From: Longimycelium tulufanense
GTDB lineage: Bacteria > Actinomycetota > Actinomycetes > Mycobacteriales > Pseudonocardiaceae
DNA length: 64,000 nt
Assembly (NCBI RefSeq): GCF_014645795.1
Contig: NZ_BMMK01000019.1
Location: 57,952-121,951, forward strand
Reading direction: 5' to 3'
A program made the translations under genes and the position numbers. The notes below the pieces were generated by a model, which ran no database searches, was not told the origin of the DNA, and was given only the letters and a program-made list of their open reading frames with translations. Positions 1-7,298 of this stretch are shown here, one piece after another (positions within the stretch are counted from its first letter, which is position 1; each line of letters opens with the position of its first letter).

Positions 1-1
1 C

Positions 2-226
2 CTGTGGACAACCCTGTTGATCTACCTCGCCTCCCTCGGCGCCCCCGACTGGCTACTGACCCCACTCGGCCGCGCCGGCGAGCTGGTCGTCGTCCCCATC
101 ATCATGGGCGCCGTCTACCCACTCATGCGCGCAATCGAGCCCCGCCTACCCGACTGGCTCACCCGCATCCTGCTCGGCTCCGCCACACCTCCCAGCTACG
201 CACCCGACCGGCGACCAAGCCAGTAA
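2..226 (+). CDS. C-terminal part of a small membrane protein
   Basis: The frame is open from the left edge of the window, so the true start is probably outside; TTG at 17 is the only candidate start inside. The visible 70-odd residues are hydrophobic, with one likely membrane segment around VVVPIIMGAVYPLMRAI and a second possible one at the very N-terminal end (LLIYLASLG). The chain ends in a short polar proline/arginine tail. A strong hairpin terminator follows the stop within ten bases, which supports this being a real gene end. No family recognised. Confidence 0.5.
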   Translation: MWTTLLIYLASLGAPDWLLTPLGRAGELVVVPIIMGAVYPLMRAIEPRLPDWLTRILLGSATPPSYAPDRRPSQ

Positions 227-230
227 ACAG

Positions 231-270
231 CGCCCCTGCACCCGCGGCGACGGGTGCAGGGGCGTTTATT
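231..270 (+). terminator. Intrinsic terminator after the left-edge gene
   Basis: The arm at 232-243 (GCCCCTGCACCC) pairs perfectly over 12 bp with 252-263, with an 8-nt loop, and is followed by GTTTATTGT. It can also serve the convergent phosphotransferase gene that ends at 314. Confidence 0.8.
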
Positions 271-313
271 GTCGTTCTCAGACCGTCGCTGGCAACCGCC
301 CGGCGGTTCAATG

Positions 314-1144
314 TCAGCGGCCCAGCAGCGAGCGGGCGTGCTGTGCGAGTGGCTTCGCAAGATCGGGGAAGTCTCCGCCGTCGATTCTGCGGAGAAGTCG
401 GGCCACGACGTAGAGCTGAGCGATACGCCCGGTTGGTGATGCGAGTACGTCAGCGAATAGCGTGCGCACCCGCTCGGCAACGTCCGGGATCAGCAGGCTG
501 TAGCAGAGCAGCGTCGCGGCGTCTGTTCCGGCTGGGCCGCGCCCCCACAGTTCCCAGTCGAGCAGGCCGAATTCGGGGCGCATGAGGTTGGCCCAGTGCA
601 GGTCACCGTGGACGGTGTCCCATCGGTCGACAGCAGGGTCGACCTGGCCGCCGAATCGTTCCCGGATGCGTTGGGTGACCTTGTCCTGGTCGGCATTGAC
701 TCGGTGTGTCGGTGTCGCGGAGATGACGGAGATCGTTCGGTGTAGCTCGGTCCACCAGTGTTCAGGCAAGGTGATCGAGGTGCGGAGGACGTCGGTGGGT
801 GAGCAGCGGCGTCCGGAAAGGCGGGTCATGATTTCGGCGCGTTGCTGGCGCCACTCTGCCCATTCGTAGACGTCGAGGACGTAGGGCTTGGATACTCCGG
901 TGATGGCGTTGGCGTCGCGGTTGCCGGTCCAGAAGTCCAGGTGAGTCCACTGGGGATCTTCGGAGACCACGCGCAGCCAGTAGGTCCGGTCGTCCCGGCG
1001 TGCGGGTGCGCTGATCGAGCGGTCGAGCCAGCCGAAGCGAGGCTTTCCGGTGATCTTCAGTCCGAAGTGCTGGGCGGCACGCGTGAGGTTGTCGCGCATC
1101 CACTCGCGGAAGCGGGCGTCCGCCTCACTCGTCGGCTCGATCAT
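314..1144 (-). CDS. Aminoglycoside-phosphotransferase-fold kinase
   Basis: 276 aa. The kinase-like C-lobe is clear: the Brenner catalytic loop HGDLHWANLM at about residues 179-188 (catalytic Asp, Mg-binding Asn) and the LLDWE metal-binding motif about ten residues later. The N-terminal part is family-variable, with no recognisable antibiotic specificity. APH-fold enzymes phosphorylate small molecules (aminoglycosides, homoserine, choline and others), so the substrate is unknown and resistance should not be assumed. Its start overlaps the 3' end of the ATPase gene by 4 nt, making it the last gene of a minus-strand run with the ATPase and radical SAM genes. A role in that small-molecule or peptide system is inferred from this context only. 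Confidence 0.85.
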   Translation of the reverse strand: MIEPTSEADARFREWMRDNLTRAAQHFGLKITGKPRFGWLDRSISAPARRDDRTYWLRVVSEDPQWTHLDFWTGNRDANAITGVSKPYVLDVYEWAEWRQQRAEIMTRLSGRRCSPTDVLRTSITLPEHWWTELHRTISVISATPTHRVNADQDKVTQRIRERFGGQVDPAVDRWDTVHGDLHWANLMRPEFGLLDWELWGRGPAGTDAATLLCYSLLIPDVAERVRTLFADVLASPTGRIAQLYVVARLLRRIDGGDFPDLAKPLAQHARSLLGR

Positions 1145-1896
1145 GGTTGTTCGCTCTCGCCGTTGACGAAGTGTCGGAGGTAGGCGCGGGGGTTGTTGAG
1201 GTAGCGGCGCCAGTGATCGACGAGGTCGAGGTCATCCCAGGTGACGCGGCGCCATCCGTGCTCGCCAATCTCGATGATGTCGGCATCGGGTGTGGAAGCC
1301 AGGATCGGTGAGTGCGTGGCGCATACGACTTGGGCGCCGGACTGCCCGAGTTGGTGCATCAAGGCCACCAGTCGCAGGCAGGAGTCGAAGGAAAGGGCAG
1401 CTTCCGGCTCGTCCATCACGTAGAACCCGGGGTCACGGAACATCGCGGAGAACACGGTCAGGAAGGACTCGCCGTGGCTCATCTCGCTGGTGTCCTCCTC
1501 CCAGTACCCGCGGACACCGCCGAGGTTCTGCGTCATGTCGAACGCGGTTTCGGCGCGCAGAAAGAACCCGCGTTTCTTTAGCCGTGGACCGGACAGCATC
1601 CGGGCGCCCGCGGCGGTGGTCTCCAGCCGAAGCACCTCCCCGAGGGGCGTCTTGGGCCGGTCATTGCCGTACTTGCGCCCTGCTCGTCCGCCGCGCGCAT
1701 CCAACCCGAACGCCTCGGCCACGGCTTCCACCACCGTGGACTTGCCCGAACCGTTCTCCCCAACCAGAAAGGTGACCGGCCGGTCGAACGTCATGCCCTC
1801 CTCGGCGAGCTGCTTCACACATGGCACGGTGAACGGCCACTCGGCACGGTCCCCGGGTTGCAGCGACTCCGGAATGTAGGCGCGACGGACGAGCAC
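1141..1896 (-). CDS. AAA/ABC-type predicted ATPase
   Basis: 251 aa, resembling stand-alone predicted ATPases of the COG3910/AAA_21 type. Walker A is GENGSGKS near residue 47, Walker B is FYVMDEPEAAL near residue 160, and a switch histidine lies in CATHSPILAS. No membrane segment or long coiled coil is visible, so it is a compact soluble ATPase rather than an SMC or transporter subunit. It starts 9 bp after the radical SAM stop and overlaps the phosphotransferase start by 4 nt, so the three genes are almost certainly co-transcribed and probably translationally coupled. The function is unknown; ATPases of this class also occur in toxin-antitoxin and defence loci, but nothing here proves that. 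Confidence 0.85.
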   Translation of the reverse strand: MLVRRAYIPESLQPGDRAEWPFTVPCVKQLAEEGMTFDRPVTFLVGENGSGKSTVVEAVAEAFGLDARGGRAGRKYGNDRPKTPLGEVLRLETTAAGARMLSGPRLKKRGFFLRAETAFDMTQNLGGVRGYWEEDTSEMSHGESFLTVFSAMFRDPGFYVMDEPEAALSFDSCLRLVALMHQLGQSGAQVVCATHSPILASTPDADIIEIGEHGWRRVTWDDLDLVDHWRRYLNNPRAYLRHFVNGESEQP

Positions 1897-1905
1897 TAGT
1901 AATCC

Positions 1906-2835
1906 TTAGTAGTTGGGGGCGCAGTTGCCGGTGGGCCGACAGTTGTTCGCCGGCGCACAGGACGGGCTACAGGATGGCGAGCACGACGGGTCACACATCG
2001 TCGACGGGCAGCACCCCGGGTTACACCGGGCGTAGACCGGCTGGGCCCCGAGCTGCTGCTGCGCCGCAGCCATCGCCGGACCGGTGATGATCTCGGCAAG
2101 CGTTCGATCCCGGACGTTGCCAACCGGCATCCAGCGGGAGAAGACGCACGGCCACACGTCCCCCGTGGGTGACACCGCGACCTTGCCCCGGGCGCACTCC
2201 CCGCACAGCTGGGACAGGTCGGGGTACCGGTCACGCACGCCGCGTCCGACCTGGCGCAGCCGATCGACACCGATCTCGGTCACACCCAGCACGGTCAGCT
2301 CGGCGCGTGCCTGCTCGACGCGCTGCCCGTCCTGCACATCGATCAGACCCACACGCAGTGGAATGGACCGGCGCAGCGCCTCGGCGATGTTGGCCGTGGT
2401 CCGGGCGTGACTCCCTCGCCCCTGGGTGATGGCCTCGTGCTGGTCGGAGCGGTCGCTGTAGTAGCTCGTGGCCAGCCGCACCCCCGGCCGAGAGAAGACG
2501 TCCCAGAGCTGCGCAGACACGTGGACGAGGTTACTGAACACCTCGACGGTCAACCCGCGGTCAAGAGCCCGGCTCACCATGTCGGGCAAGCCCCGGTGCA
2601 GAGTCGGCTCACCACCGATGAACTGCACCATCCGCGTTCCCAAGCTCGCGGCCTGATCGATCACGCTCTCCCAGTCTTGCGAGGTCATCGTGCCGTGTGT
2701 GCCGCCCGGACCCGACTCGGCGTAGCAGTGACTGCACCGCAACTGACACTTCCCGGTGATCTCTAACCACACGAACGACAGGTCGTTCACGGGTACCTCC
2801 ATGATCGCGACTGCACTGGTGAACTTGTCGAACAA
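1906..2835 (-). CDS. Radical SAM protein with Cys-x-Pro-rich C-terminal tail
   Basis: 309 aa from a TTG preceded by GGCGGGGGCCGAG; an ATG at 2802 is an alternative with no clear ribosome site. The radical SAM 4Fe-4S motif CQLRCSHCY (residues ~30-38) is followed by the GGEPTLH segment typical of the fold. The C-terminal part looks SPASM-like (CGECARG, a VSPTGDVWPC stretch, then VGNVRD). The last ~39 residues are exceptional: nine cysteines, mostly in a C-x-P repeat such as CDPSCSPSCSPSC, ending NCAPNY. Related Streptomyces proteins with shorter tails of this kind are familiar to me, but none is characterised as far as I know. Auxiliary cluster ligands, metal binding or a fused peptide substrate are all possible. 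It is followed closely by the ATPase and phosphotransferase genes. Confidence 0.88.
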   Translation of the reverse strand: MFDKFTSAVAIMEVPVNDLSFVWLEITGKCQLRCSHCYAESGPGGTHGTMTSQDWESVIDQAASLGTRMVQFIGGEPTLHRGLPDMVSRALDRGLTVEVFSNLVHVSAQLWDVFSRPGVRLATSYYSDRSDQHEAITQGRGSHARTTANIAEALRRSIPLRVGLIDVQDGQRVEQARAELTVLGVTEIGVDRLRQVGRGVRDRYPDLSQLCGECARGKVAVSPTGDVWPCVFSRWMPVGNVRDRTLAEIITGPAMAAAQQQLGAQPVYARCNPGCCPSTMCDPSCSPSCSPSCAPANNCRPTGNCAPNY

Positions 2836-3175
2836 CTCGGCCCCCGCCTATCGCCCACAGGGCGTCAGACGAACGGGCGCAGGGCTCGTCCTGGTGCATC
2901 CGGGAGCGAGCGGACCTCCATCGGCATCCCGCGGAGTCGTCGCGTGGTTCGACGGTGCTCCGGGAGGTGCCGCCCGCTTCCCGGATCAAGGCCCGAACGT
3001 TCTCGCGCGAGCGCCCCGTGATGCGGGCCAGCTCGCGGACGGTGACACCCTCGCGCTCATACATGCGCCGCAGCGTGGCCGCCACGACCGTTCGGTTCGG
3101 GCCGACGAGCCTGGTGCCGGGTCCGAGATCCGCGAGGGGATCGCGAGGAGCGATCTGCTCAAGCCAGGTCTGCAT
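2609..3175 (-). CDS. Small helix-turn-helix protein, 3' end uncertain
   Basis: The N-terminal ~70 residues contain a convincing helix-turn-helix: VTVRELARITGRSRENVRAL is followed by a short basic turn, as in the small actinobacterial HTH proteins that usually stop soon after this point. Here the frame runs on to 188 residues of low-complexity, Arg-rich sequence that overlaps the radical SAM gene by more than 200 bp. Both other frames stop before the radical SAM start (near 2850 and at 2865). A frameshift close to 2950 or a genuine overlapping tail are both possible; I trust only about 2960-3175. It is probably a DNA-binding regulator of the neighbouring operon. Confidence 0.55.
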   Translation of the reverse strand: MQTWLEQIAPRDPLADLGPGTRLVGPNRTVVAATLRRMYEREGVTVRELARITGRSRENVRALIREAGGTSRSTVEPRDDSAGCRWRSARSRMHQDEPCARSSDALWAIGGGRVVRQVHQCSRDHGGTRERPVVRVVRDHREVSVAVQSLLRRVGSGRHTRHDDLARLGERDRSGRELGNADGAVHRW

Positions 3176-3364
3176 ACATCCTCACCGTGTCCAGTTGGTG
3201 TGCGGCGGGACCGACGGAGGTCGGGGGCTCGACGTCGGCCCCGCCGCGTCCCCCCGGTCGTCGCCCCCTCTCTGTCGCGCCCACGCCGCGCGACAGAACG
3301 ACCGGGGAGGGCAACCCGCCCGTTTCCCCCTCGACAACGCGCCGAGGCACGGGCGGGATGGGGG

Positions 3365-3586
3365 TCACGTCGGCGTCCGCGCCTCGAAGAGGCGCACGCA
3401 CTTCTTGCAGAGTTGGACGTCGTCGTAGGGAATGCGCAGCTCGGCAAGCGGCCAGAACAGGCGGCCTCGGCACAGCGGGCGCACCATCTCCCCGTCACGC
3501 TGCCCGCGGTGGGTGTCGCCGTCGGCCAGCGAGGCGACAAACCAGGAGTCCACGACCACCGCGCCGCCTCGGTCAGTGCCCGCCAT
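3365..3586 (-). CDS. Small zinc-ribbon-like protein
   Basis: 73 aa. The sequence has a CGR/CRG-type cysteine in the middle (RPLCRGRLFWPL) and a CxxC near the end (LCKKCVRLFEA), with a THRGxxDGE motif before them. This matches the general look of short actinobacterial zinc-ribbon proteins found next to XRE regulators in accessory DNA. Its ATG lies inside the 3' end of the upstream gene (14-nt overlap), consistent with an operon. No biochemical function is known to me. Confidence 0.6.
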   Translation of the reverse strand: MAGTDRGGAVVVDSWFVASLADGDTHRGQRDGEMVRPLCRGRLFWPLAELRIPYDDVQLCKKCVRLFEARTPT

Positions 3587-3947
3587 CGGTCACCACCGGG
3601 GCCGTAAGACCGCACGGGCCGACCACCTCGACAGCGATCAAGTCACAGTCACGGGCACGGGCGACCAGGCGCCCGCCCGCCGGCGCGCGAGCGGCGACCA
3701 CCACCTCGCAGCAGTTACCGACGAGTTGGATCGCCACCACCACCCACGGCAGTGCCGCCGTGTCCAGACGCCGCACCGTCTCGCCGACGCGCCAGCGGGA
3801 CGCCACGCAGAACACCGACCGCGGCAACCACATCGGCGCCAGATCCCCGTCCAGCTCGACCGGATACCGCTCCCCCTCCGGAGGGCCGACAATCCGCCCC
3901 GGCCGCTGCTGACCGCCCATCCGGGCGATGATCGGCGTGTGTCGCAC
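3573..3947 (-). CDS. Hypothetical protein, translationally coupled
   Basis: About 124 aa from a GTG at 3945-3947 that shares its G with the TAG of the upstream gene (TAGTG), the reason I prefer it to upstream starts at 4034. The protein contains an MWLPRSVFCVASRW segment and a run of small hydrophobic residues (VVVAIQLVGNCCEVVV), without a clear membrane helix or signal peptide. No family recognised. It sits in a chain of three small minus-strand genes divergent from the XRE regulator at 4484. Confidence 0.6.
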   Translation of the reverse strand: MRHTPIIARMGGQQRPGRIVGPPEGERYPVELDGDLAPMWLPRSVFCVASRWRVGETVRRLDTAALPWVVVAIQLVGNCCEVVVAARAPAGGRLVARARDCDLIAVEVVGPCGLTAPVVTDGGH

Positions 3948-4348
3948 TAGGCCGCACACTTCGCATGCCTCCCCCGGTATCCCTCGACCTCGATCACCAC
4001 GCCCGGACGCCACCGGACACGCGAGCGCCACCAATCCGCATAAGGCTCGTCATCGGGGTTGATAACCACTGTCGGTGCCTCACGCAGCCACCCCTCAACC
4101 GCGACTTGCGTGAGCCGGCGACTGCGGGTAAGCGCCTGCTCGATCACCTCGGCGTGCAAGTTTTCAACCCGCTCCCGCTGCCGAATCTTCAGCAGCAGCG
4201 CCACCGCGACCGCAACGGCCACGACCGCCATCAATCCGATGATGCTTCGCGCCCATTCGGCGCCCGTGACCGTCTGTAAGTCGCAGCGTCCACCGTCTGC
4301 CCCAACAGCCAGATCACGCCAACAGCCACGGTTAGCGACTCGGTCCAC
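3947..4348 (-). CDS. Single-pass membrane protein, unknown
   Basis: 133 aa from a GTG preceded by GGGGAGGGCTGAGGT. A hydrophobic helix (IIGLMAVVAVAVAVALLL, residues ~36-53) is followed by a charged stretch (KIRQRERVENLHAEVIEQ), so a type I/II single-pass topology with a cytoplasmic C-terminal domain is likely. It is the first gene of the minus-strand run leaving the divergent promoter region 4349-4483, and its stop overlaps the next start by one base. No family recognised. Confidence 0.6.
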   Translation of the reverse strand: MDRVANRGCWRDLAVGADGGRCDLQTVTGAEWARSIIGLMAVVAVAVAVALLLKIRQRERVENLHAEVIEQALTRSRRLTQVAVEGWLREAPTVVINPDDEPYADWWRSRVRWRPGVVIEVEGYRGRHAKCAA

Positions 4349-4424
4349 ACCTCAGCCCTCCCCAGTCACAGCACGCTCTGTGATCAAGAGCGGACGTGAC
4401 GTTAGGGTGACCAAGGTCGAAAAA

Positions 4425-4441
4425 GTTTCCTCTCAGGAAAC
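4425..4441. promoter_or_regulatory. Perfect inverted repeat in divergent promoter region
   Basis: GTTTCCT-CTC-AGGAAAC is a perfect 7-bp inverted repeat with a 3-nt spacer, 42 bp before the ATG of the XRE gene and 76 bp before the divergent membrane-protein start. The symmetry suits a dimeric HTH repressor, so autoregulation by the XRE protein is the simplest reading. Confidence 0.6.
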
Positions 4442-4483
4442 CTAACTCTGGTGTACCCGATCGGACGCACGTACCGTCAGACC

Positions 4484-5689
4484 ATGACCACTGGCGAGGC
4501 ACCCGAGATCGGCACCGCCATCCGGCGTATGCGCCGCTGGCGCGGCATGACGCTCGACGCGCTTGCTGGCCTTAGCGGTCTGAGCAAGGGCTATCTCTCT
4601 CGGATCGAGAACGGGCGGCAAGCAGTAGAACGCCGCTCCACCCTGATCAAGATCGCGAACGGCCTCCGGTGCAGCGTCGCTGACCTCACGGGTGGGTTCG
4701 TGCCGACAGACCAATCCGACAGCGAGGTGCACGCGGCCATCCCAGACATTCAGTTTGCCCTGGTCACCACCAGCCTTGACCACACCCGATCCGCTCCACA
4801 ACGCTCGCTAGCGGAGCTGAAGGCCGAGACTGCGCGAGTCGCTGACGCACGACAAGCGTGCGAATACACAGAGGTAGGGCGAGCACTACCACCCCTGCTA
4901 ACTGATCTTCACGCGACCGCGGTGAAGGGCAAGGGGGACGACCGGCACGAGGCACTCCGGTGTCTCGTCCTGGCGTGTCAGGTCACCACCCTTTTGGTGC
5001 GCAACCTCGGGAATCACCTACTAGCTTGGAACGCTGCCCAGCGGGGATGCCAAGCTGCCGACAAGCTCGGCGATCCCGTATGGATCGCCGTTGCGGCGTT
5101 CGCCTACACGCAAGCCCTTATCTCTCTCGGCGCCTATGACGAGGCACACGAGCACGCACGGCAAGCGTTCCAAAACCTGCGTACGGACGACGACAAGAGT
5201 ATCCAAGTCTACGGAACCTCGATCCTGACAGCAGGATTTTGTGCAGTAACCGCCGAGTCCGGGCAGGCTGACGACGAGATCGACGAGGCTCGGGCACTCG
5301 CCGCACGGGTCGAGCACCCCAATGCCTTCTGGCTAGGGTTCAGTCGTGCCAACGTCGATCTCTGGCAGATCTCGATCGCTCTTGAAGCAGACGACCCGGT
5401 GCTAGCCGCGGAGGTCGCGGAGCGGCTCGCCCCCGAGGAAATCCCTCTGCGGTCACGCCGGGCGGCATTCCACATCGACCATGCTCGTGCGCTTGCTGGG
5501 CTTCGGCGTCCGGATCGCGAAGTGGTTGACCTTCTACGCCGTGCCGAGCAGCTTGCGCCCCTTCGCACCAGGAACAATCTCTTCGCCCGAAGCATGGTGA
5601 CCGAAATGGTGGAACGCTCCCGTCGCGACTCAGGCGGAAGGGAGCTGCTGGGGCTGGCCGAACGGATGGGCTTGTTCCGTTCCGTCTGA
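4484..5689 (+). CDS. XRE-family regulator with TPR-like C-terminal domain
   Basis: 401 aa from the ATG at 4484. The Cro/C1-type HTH occupies residues ~10-65 (MTLDALAGLSGLSKGYLSRI), and the rest is a long alpha-helical region with repeated A/L-rich pairs (QALISLGAYDEAHEHARQAF), like the TPR-type sensor domains of large actinobacterial XRE proteins. It is divergent from the membrane-protein gene across an inverted repeat, and probably controls itself and that run. The ligand is unknown. A terminator hairpin follows. Confidence 0.85.
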   Translation: MTTGEAPEIGTAIRRMRRWRGMTLDALAGLSGLSKGYLSRIENGRQAVERRSTLIKIANGLRCSVADLTGGFVPTDQSDSEVHAAIPDIQFALVTTSLDHTRSAPQRSLAELKAETARVADARQACEYTEVGRALPPLLTDLHATAVKGKGDDRHEALRCLVLACQVTTLLVRNLGNHLLAWNAAQRGCQAADKLGDPVWIAVAAFAYTQALISLGAYDEAHEHARQAFQNLRTDDDKSIQVYGTSILTAGFCAVTAESGQADDEIDEARALAARVEHPNAFWLGFSRANVDLWQISIALEADDPVLAAEVAERLAPEEIPLRSRRAAFHIDHARALAGLRRPDREVVDLLRRAEQLAPLRTRNNLFARSMVTEMVERSRRDSGGRELLGLAERMGLFRSV

Positions 5690-5703
5690 TCATTTCAGGC
5701 AGC

Positions 5704-5738
5704 AGCGCCCCGATGGGTCCGGAACCCACCGGGGCGCT
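5704..5738 (+). terminator. Terminator of the XRE gene
   Basis: AGCGCCCC (5704-5711) pairs with GGGGCGCT (5731-5738), extended inward by a G-C pair and by TGGGT/ACCCA around a 5-nt loop, 15 bp after the stop. Confidence 0.7.
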
Positions 5739-5794
5739 GTGCTATTAGTCGTCGCGCCGCGGGCTTGCCCTTGTGTTCATCCGCGCGCGTATGC

Positions 5795-5830
5795 GAACGC
5801 CCTCCCAGCCATCCCGGTGGGAGGGCGTTC
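5795..5830 (-). terminator. Terminator of the lipoprotein gene
   Basis: GAACGCCCTCCCA (5795-5807) and TGGGAGGGCGTTC (5818-5830) form a perfect 13-bp stem with a 10-nt loop, directly beyond the lipoprotein stop on the minus strand. Confidence 0.75.
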
Positions 5831-5841
5831 GTGTTCATGGC

Positions 5842-6369
5842 CTACTTGGTGACGTTGCGCCGCGCCGTCTCGTATTCCTTGGCTTGGTCCGGTGGGAGCA
5901 CGCGGGAAACGCGGACCAGCACCGGCCCGGCGACGTAGTCGTACTCGCCAGCAGCAGGCATGTTCTTCGCGATGTTCTGGATGTAATCAGCGCGCTTCTT
6001 CGCGCTCTCCGCGTCGGCGAACACCTCGACGGACCCGCCACGCTCGACGGCGTCCGGCTTGGTCCCCTCTACCTCGCTTTCCGGTACCCGGGAGTCGGCG
6101 AACGCGACCTTGGACTGATAACCGTTCGGCCGCCCGAGTAACTTGTTGGGGTCATCCTGCGCCGTGTACACCTTGGTGACCTTCGCCGTCGCGACCTCCG
6201 CAGTGAGCGCATTCGCGATTTTCTCGGCCGTTCTCTGCTTCGCCGGCTTGTCCGTCACGGCCGCGCTGGTCGAGTCGCCGCGTGCCGGCGTGCTCTCGGC
6301 CGATCCCGAACACCCACCCAGCACCGCGGCGGCGAGCACCGCGAGCACGGGCACCACAAAACGACGCAT
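5842..6369 (-). CDS. Secreted lipoprotein, unknown
   Basis: 175 aa. A clear signal peptide (MRRFVVPVLAVLAAAVLGGC) has the lipobox LGGC with the acylated Cys at residue 20, followed by a Ser/Thr/Ala-rich linker. The mature part contains a GYQSKVAFADSRV region and VEVFADAESAKKRADYIQ, resembling small actinobacterial lipoproteins in which a DAESAKKRADYI-type helix is common. No enzymatic motif is visible. It is monocistronic, with a Shine-Dalgarno-like GGTGAGGGGAACC before the ATG. It lies on the foreign side of the tadA breakpoint. Confidence 0.8.
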   Translation of the reverse strand: MRRFVVPVLAVLAAAVLGGCSGSAESTPARGDSTSAAVTDKPAKQRTAEKIANALTAEVATAKVTKVYTAQDDPNKLLGRPNGYQSKVAFADSRVPESEVEGTKPDAVERGGSVEVFADAESAKKRADYIQNIAKNMPAAGEYDYVAGPVLVRVSRVLPPDQAKEYETARRNVTK

Positions 6370-6590
6370 AGGTTCCCCTCACCTTTCGCCCAAACCGGGT
6401 CCGACGTTGGCGGCAAGATCACCGCCCGGACGGTGCATCGCTCAGACCTACGCGCTAGTTACCGAACGTCCCCACCTAACTCCGGAGAGTTCGATATGCG
6501 GCCGGCTCCACACGCCGGCAGACAGCGCCACGAAGCCACGGCCAGTCCTGCCGTATGACGATTGGGAGATAGACCGAACGTCTCAGTTCG

Positions 6591-7298
6591 TTACACCCGA
6601 CTCACCTCCTGTGGTGGGCCGCTCGCACCTCGGGGCGCCCACGGGATGTTGTGCGATGCGAGTAGTCCATATGGGTGTTCTTGGCCATGTTCCGTGTTTC
6701 CCGAGCCCGTCCCTCCGACCACCAGGAAGGCCAGGCGGGCGAGCACGACCGCGTGCAGAAGTCCCGCAATGTCGGTGTCGAAGGTGCCGCCGCGCAGCAA
6801 GGAGCCCAGGTCGTGTGCTGCTGGGCGGAGCACGCGCAGCGACAGGCAGGTGCCATCGGTGGCAACGGGCGGCAACACGGCGTGCAACCGGACCGAGCCA
6901 TCGGTGGCCAGCCCCGGGAGCCACGCGTCGACGAAGGGCTGGGCATCGTCGAGCCGGCGGCCGGCTGCGAGGGCGAGACGTTGGGCGAGCCGTCGCACGG
7001 CGTTCTCGTCGAGGAACCGGACACCTCGGGCTCGGCGCAGCCCACCTCCGCGGTCGACCCAGATTTCGGTCGGTCCGGTGACAAGGACGTCCGTCACGGC
7101 GGGGTCGCGCAGCAGCGGTTCGAGTGGGCCGGCACCTACGAATTCTTGTTGGAGCAGGCGAAGTGCGTCGAGGACGTCGCGGTCGCCGACGACTCCCCCA
7201 GCTTCGGCTCGTACCGCGGCGGCGACGGTGGCCGCCGTGACCGCGGTTCCGGCTCCGGCGAGCCGCTGGCGCACCCGCTCGACCAGTGCCGCGCTCAT
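6591..7298 (-). pseudogene. tadA: Truncated TadA/CpaF-type secretion ATPase
   Basis: The start overlaps the ssd stop by 4 nt (ATGA). The N-terminal ~200 residues are a normal TadA/CpaF: a helical N-domain, then the DVLVTGPTEIWVD and GRRLDDAQPFVDAWLPG segments and LSLRVLRP. The sequence breaks at the Walker A: it reads GGTGSG, then NTEHGQEHP instead of KTTLL. The lysine, Walker B, His boxes and the whole C-terminal ATPase domain are missing, as are tadB, tadC and pilin genes. The junction is at about 6698-6700. The gene cannot encode an active motor, so the Tad/Flp locus is broken here. Homologue of Rv3659c by context. Confidence 0.85.

Noticed and set aside
314..1144. Aminoglycoside resistance gene
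   Set aside because: Only the general APH fold is visible, with no subclass signature; specificity cannot be claimed.
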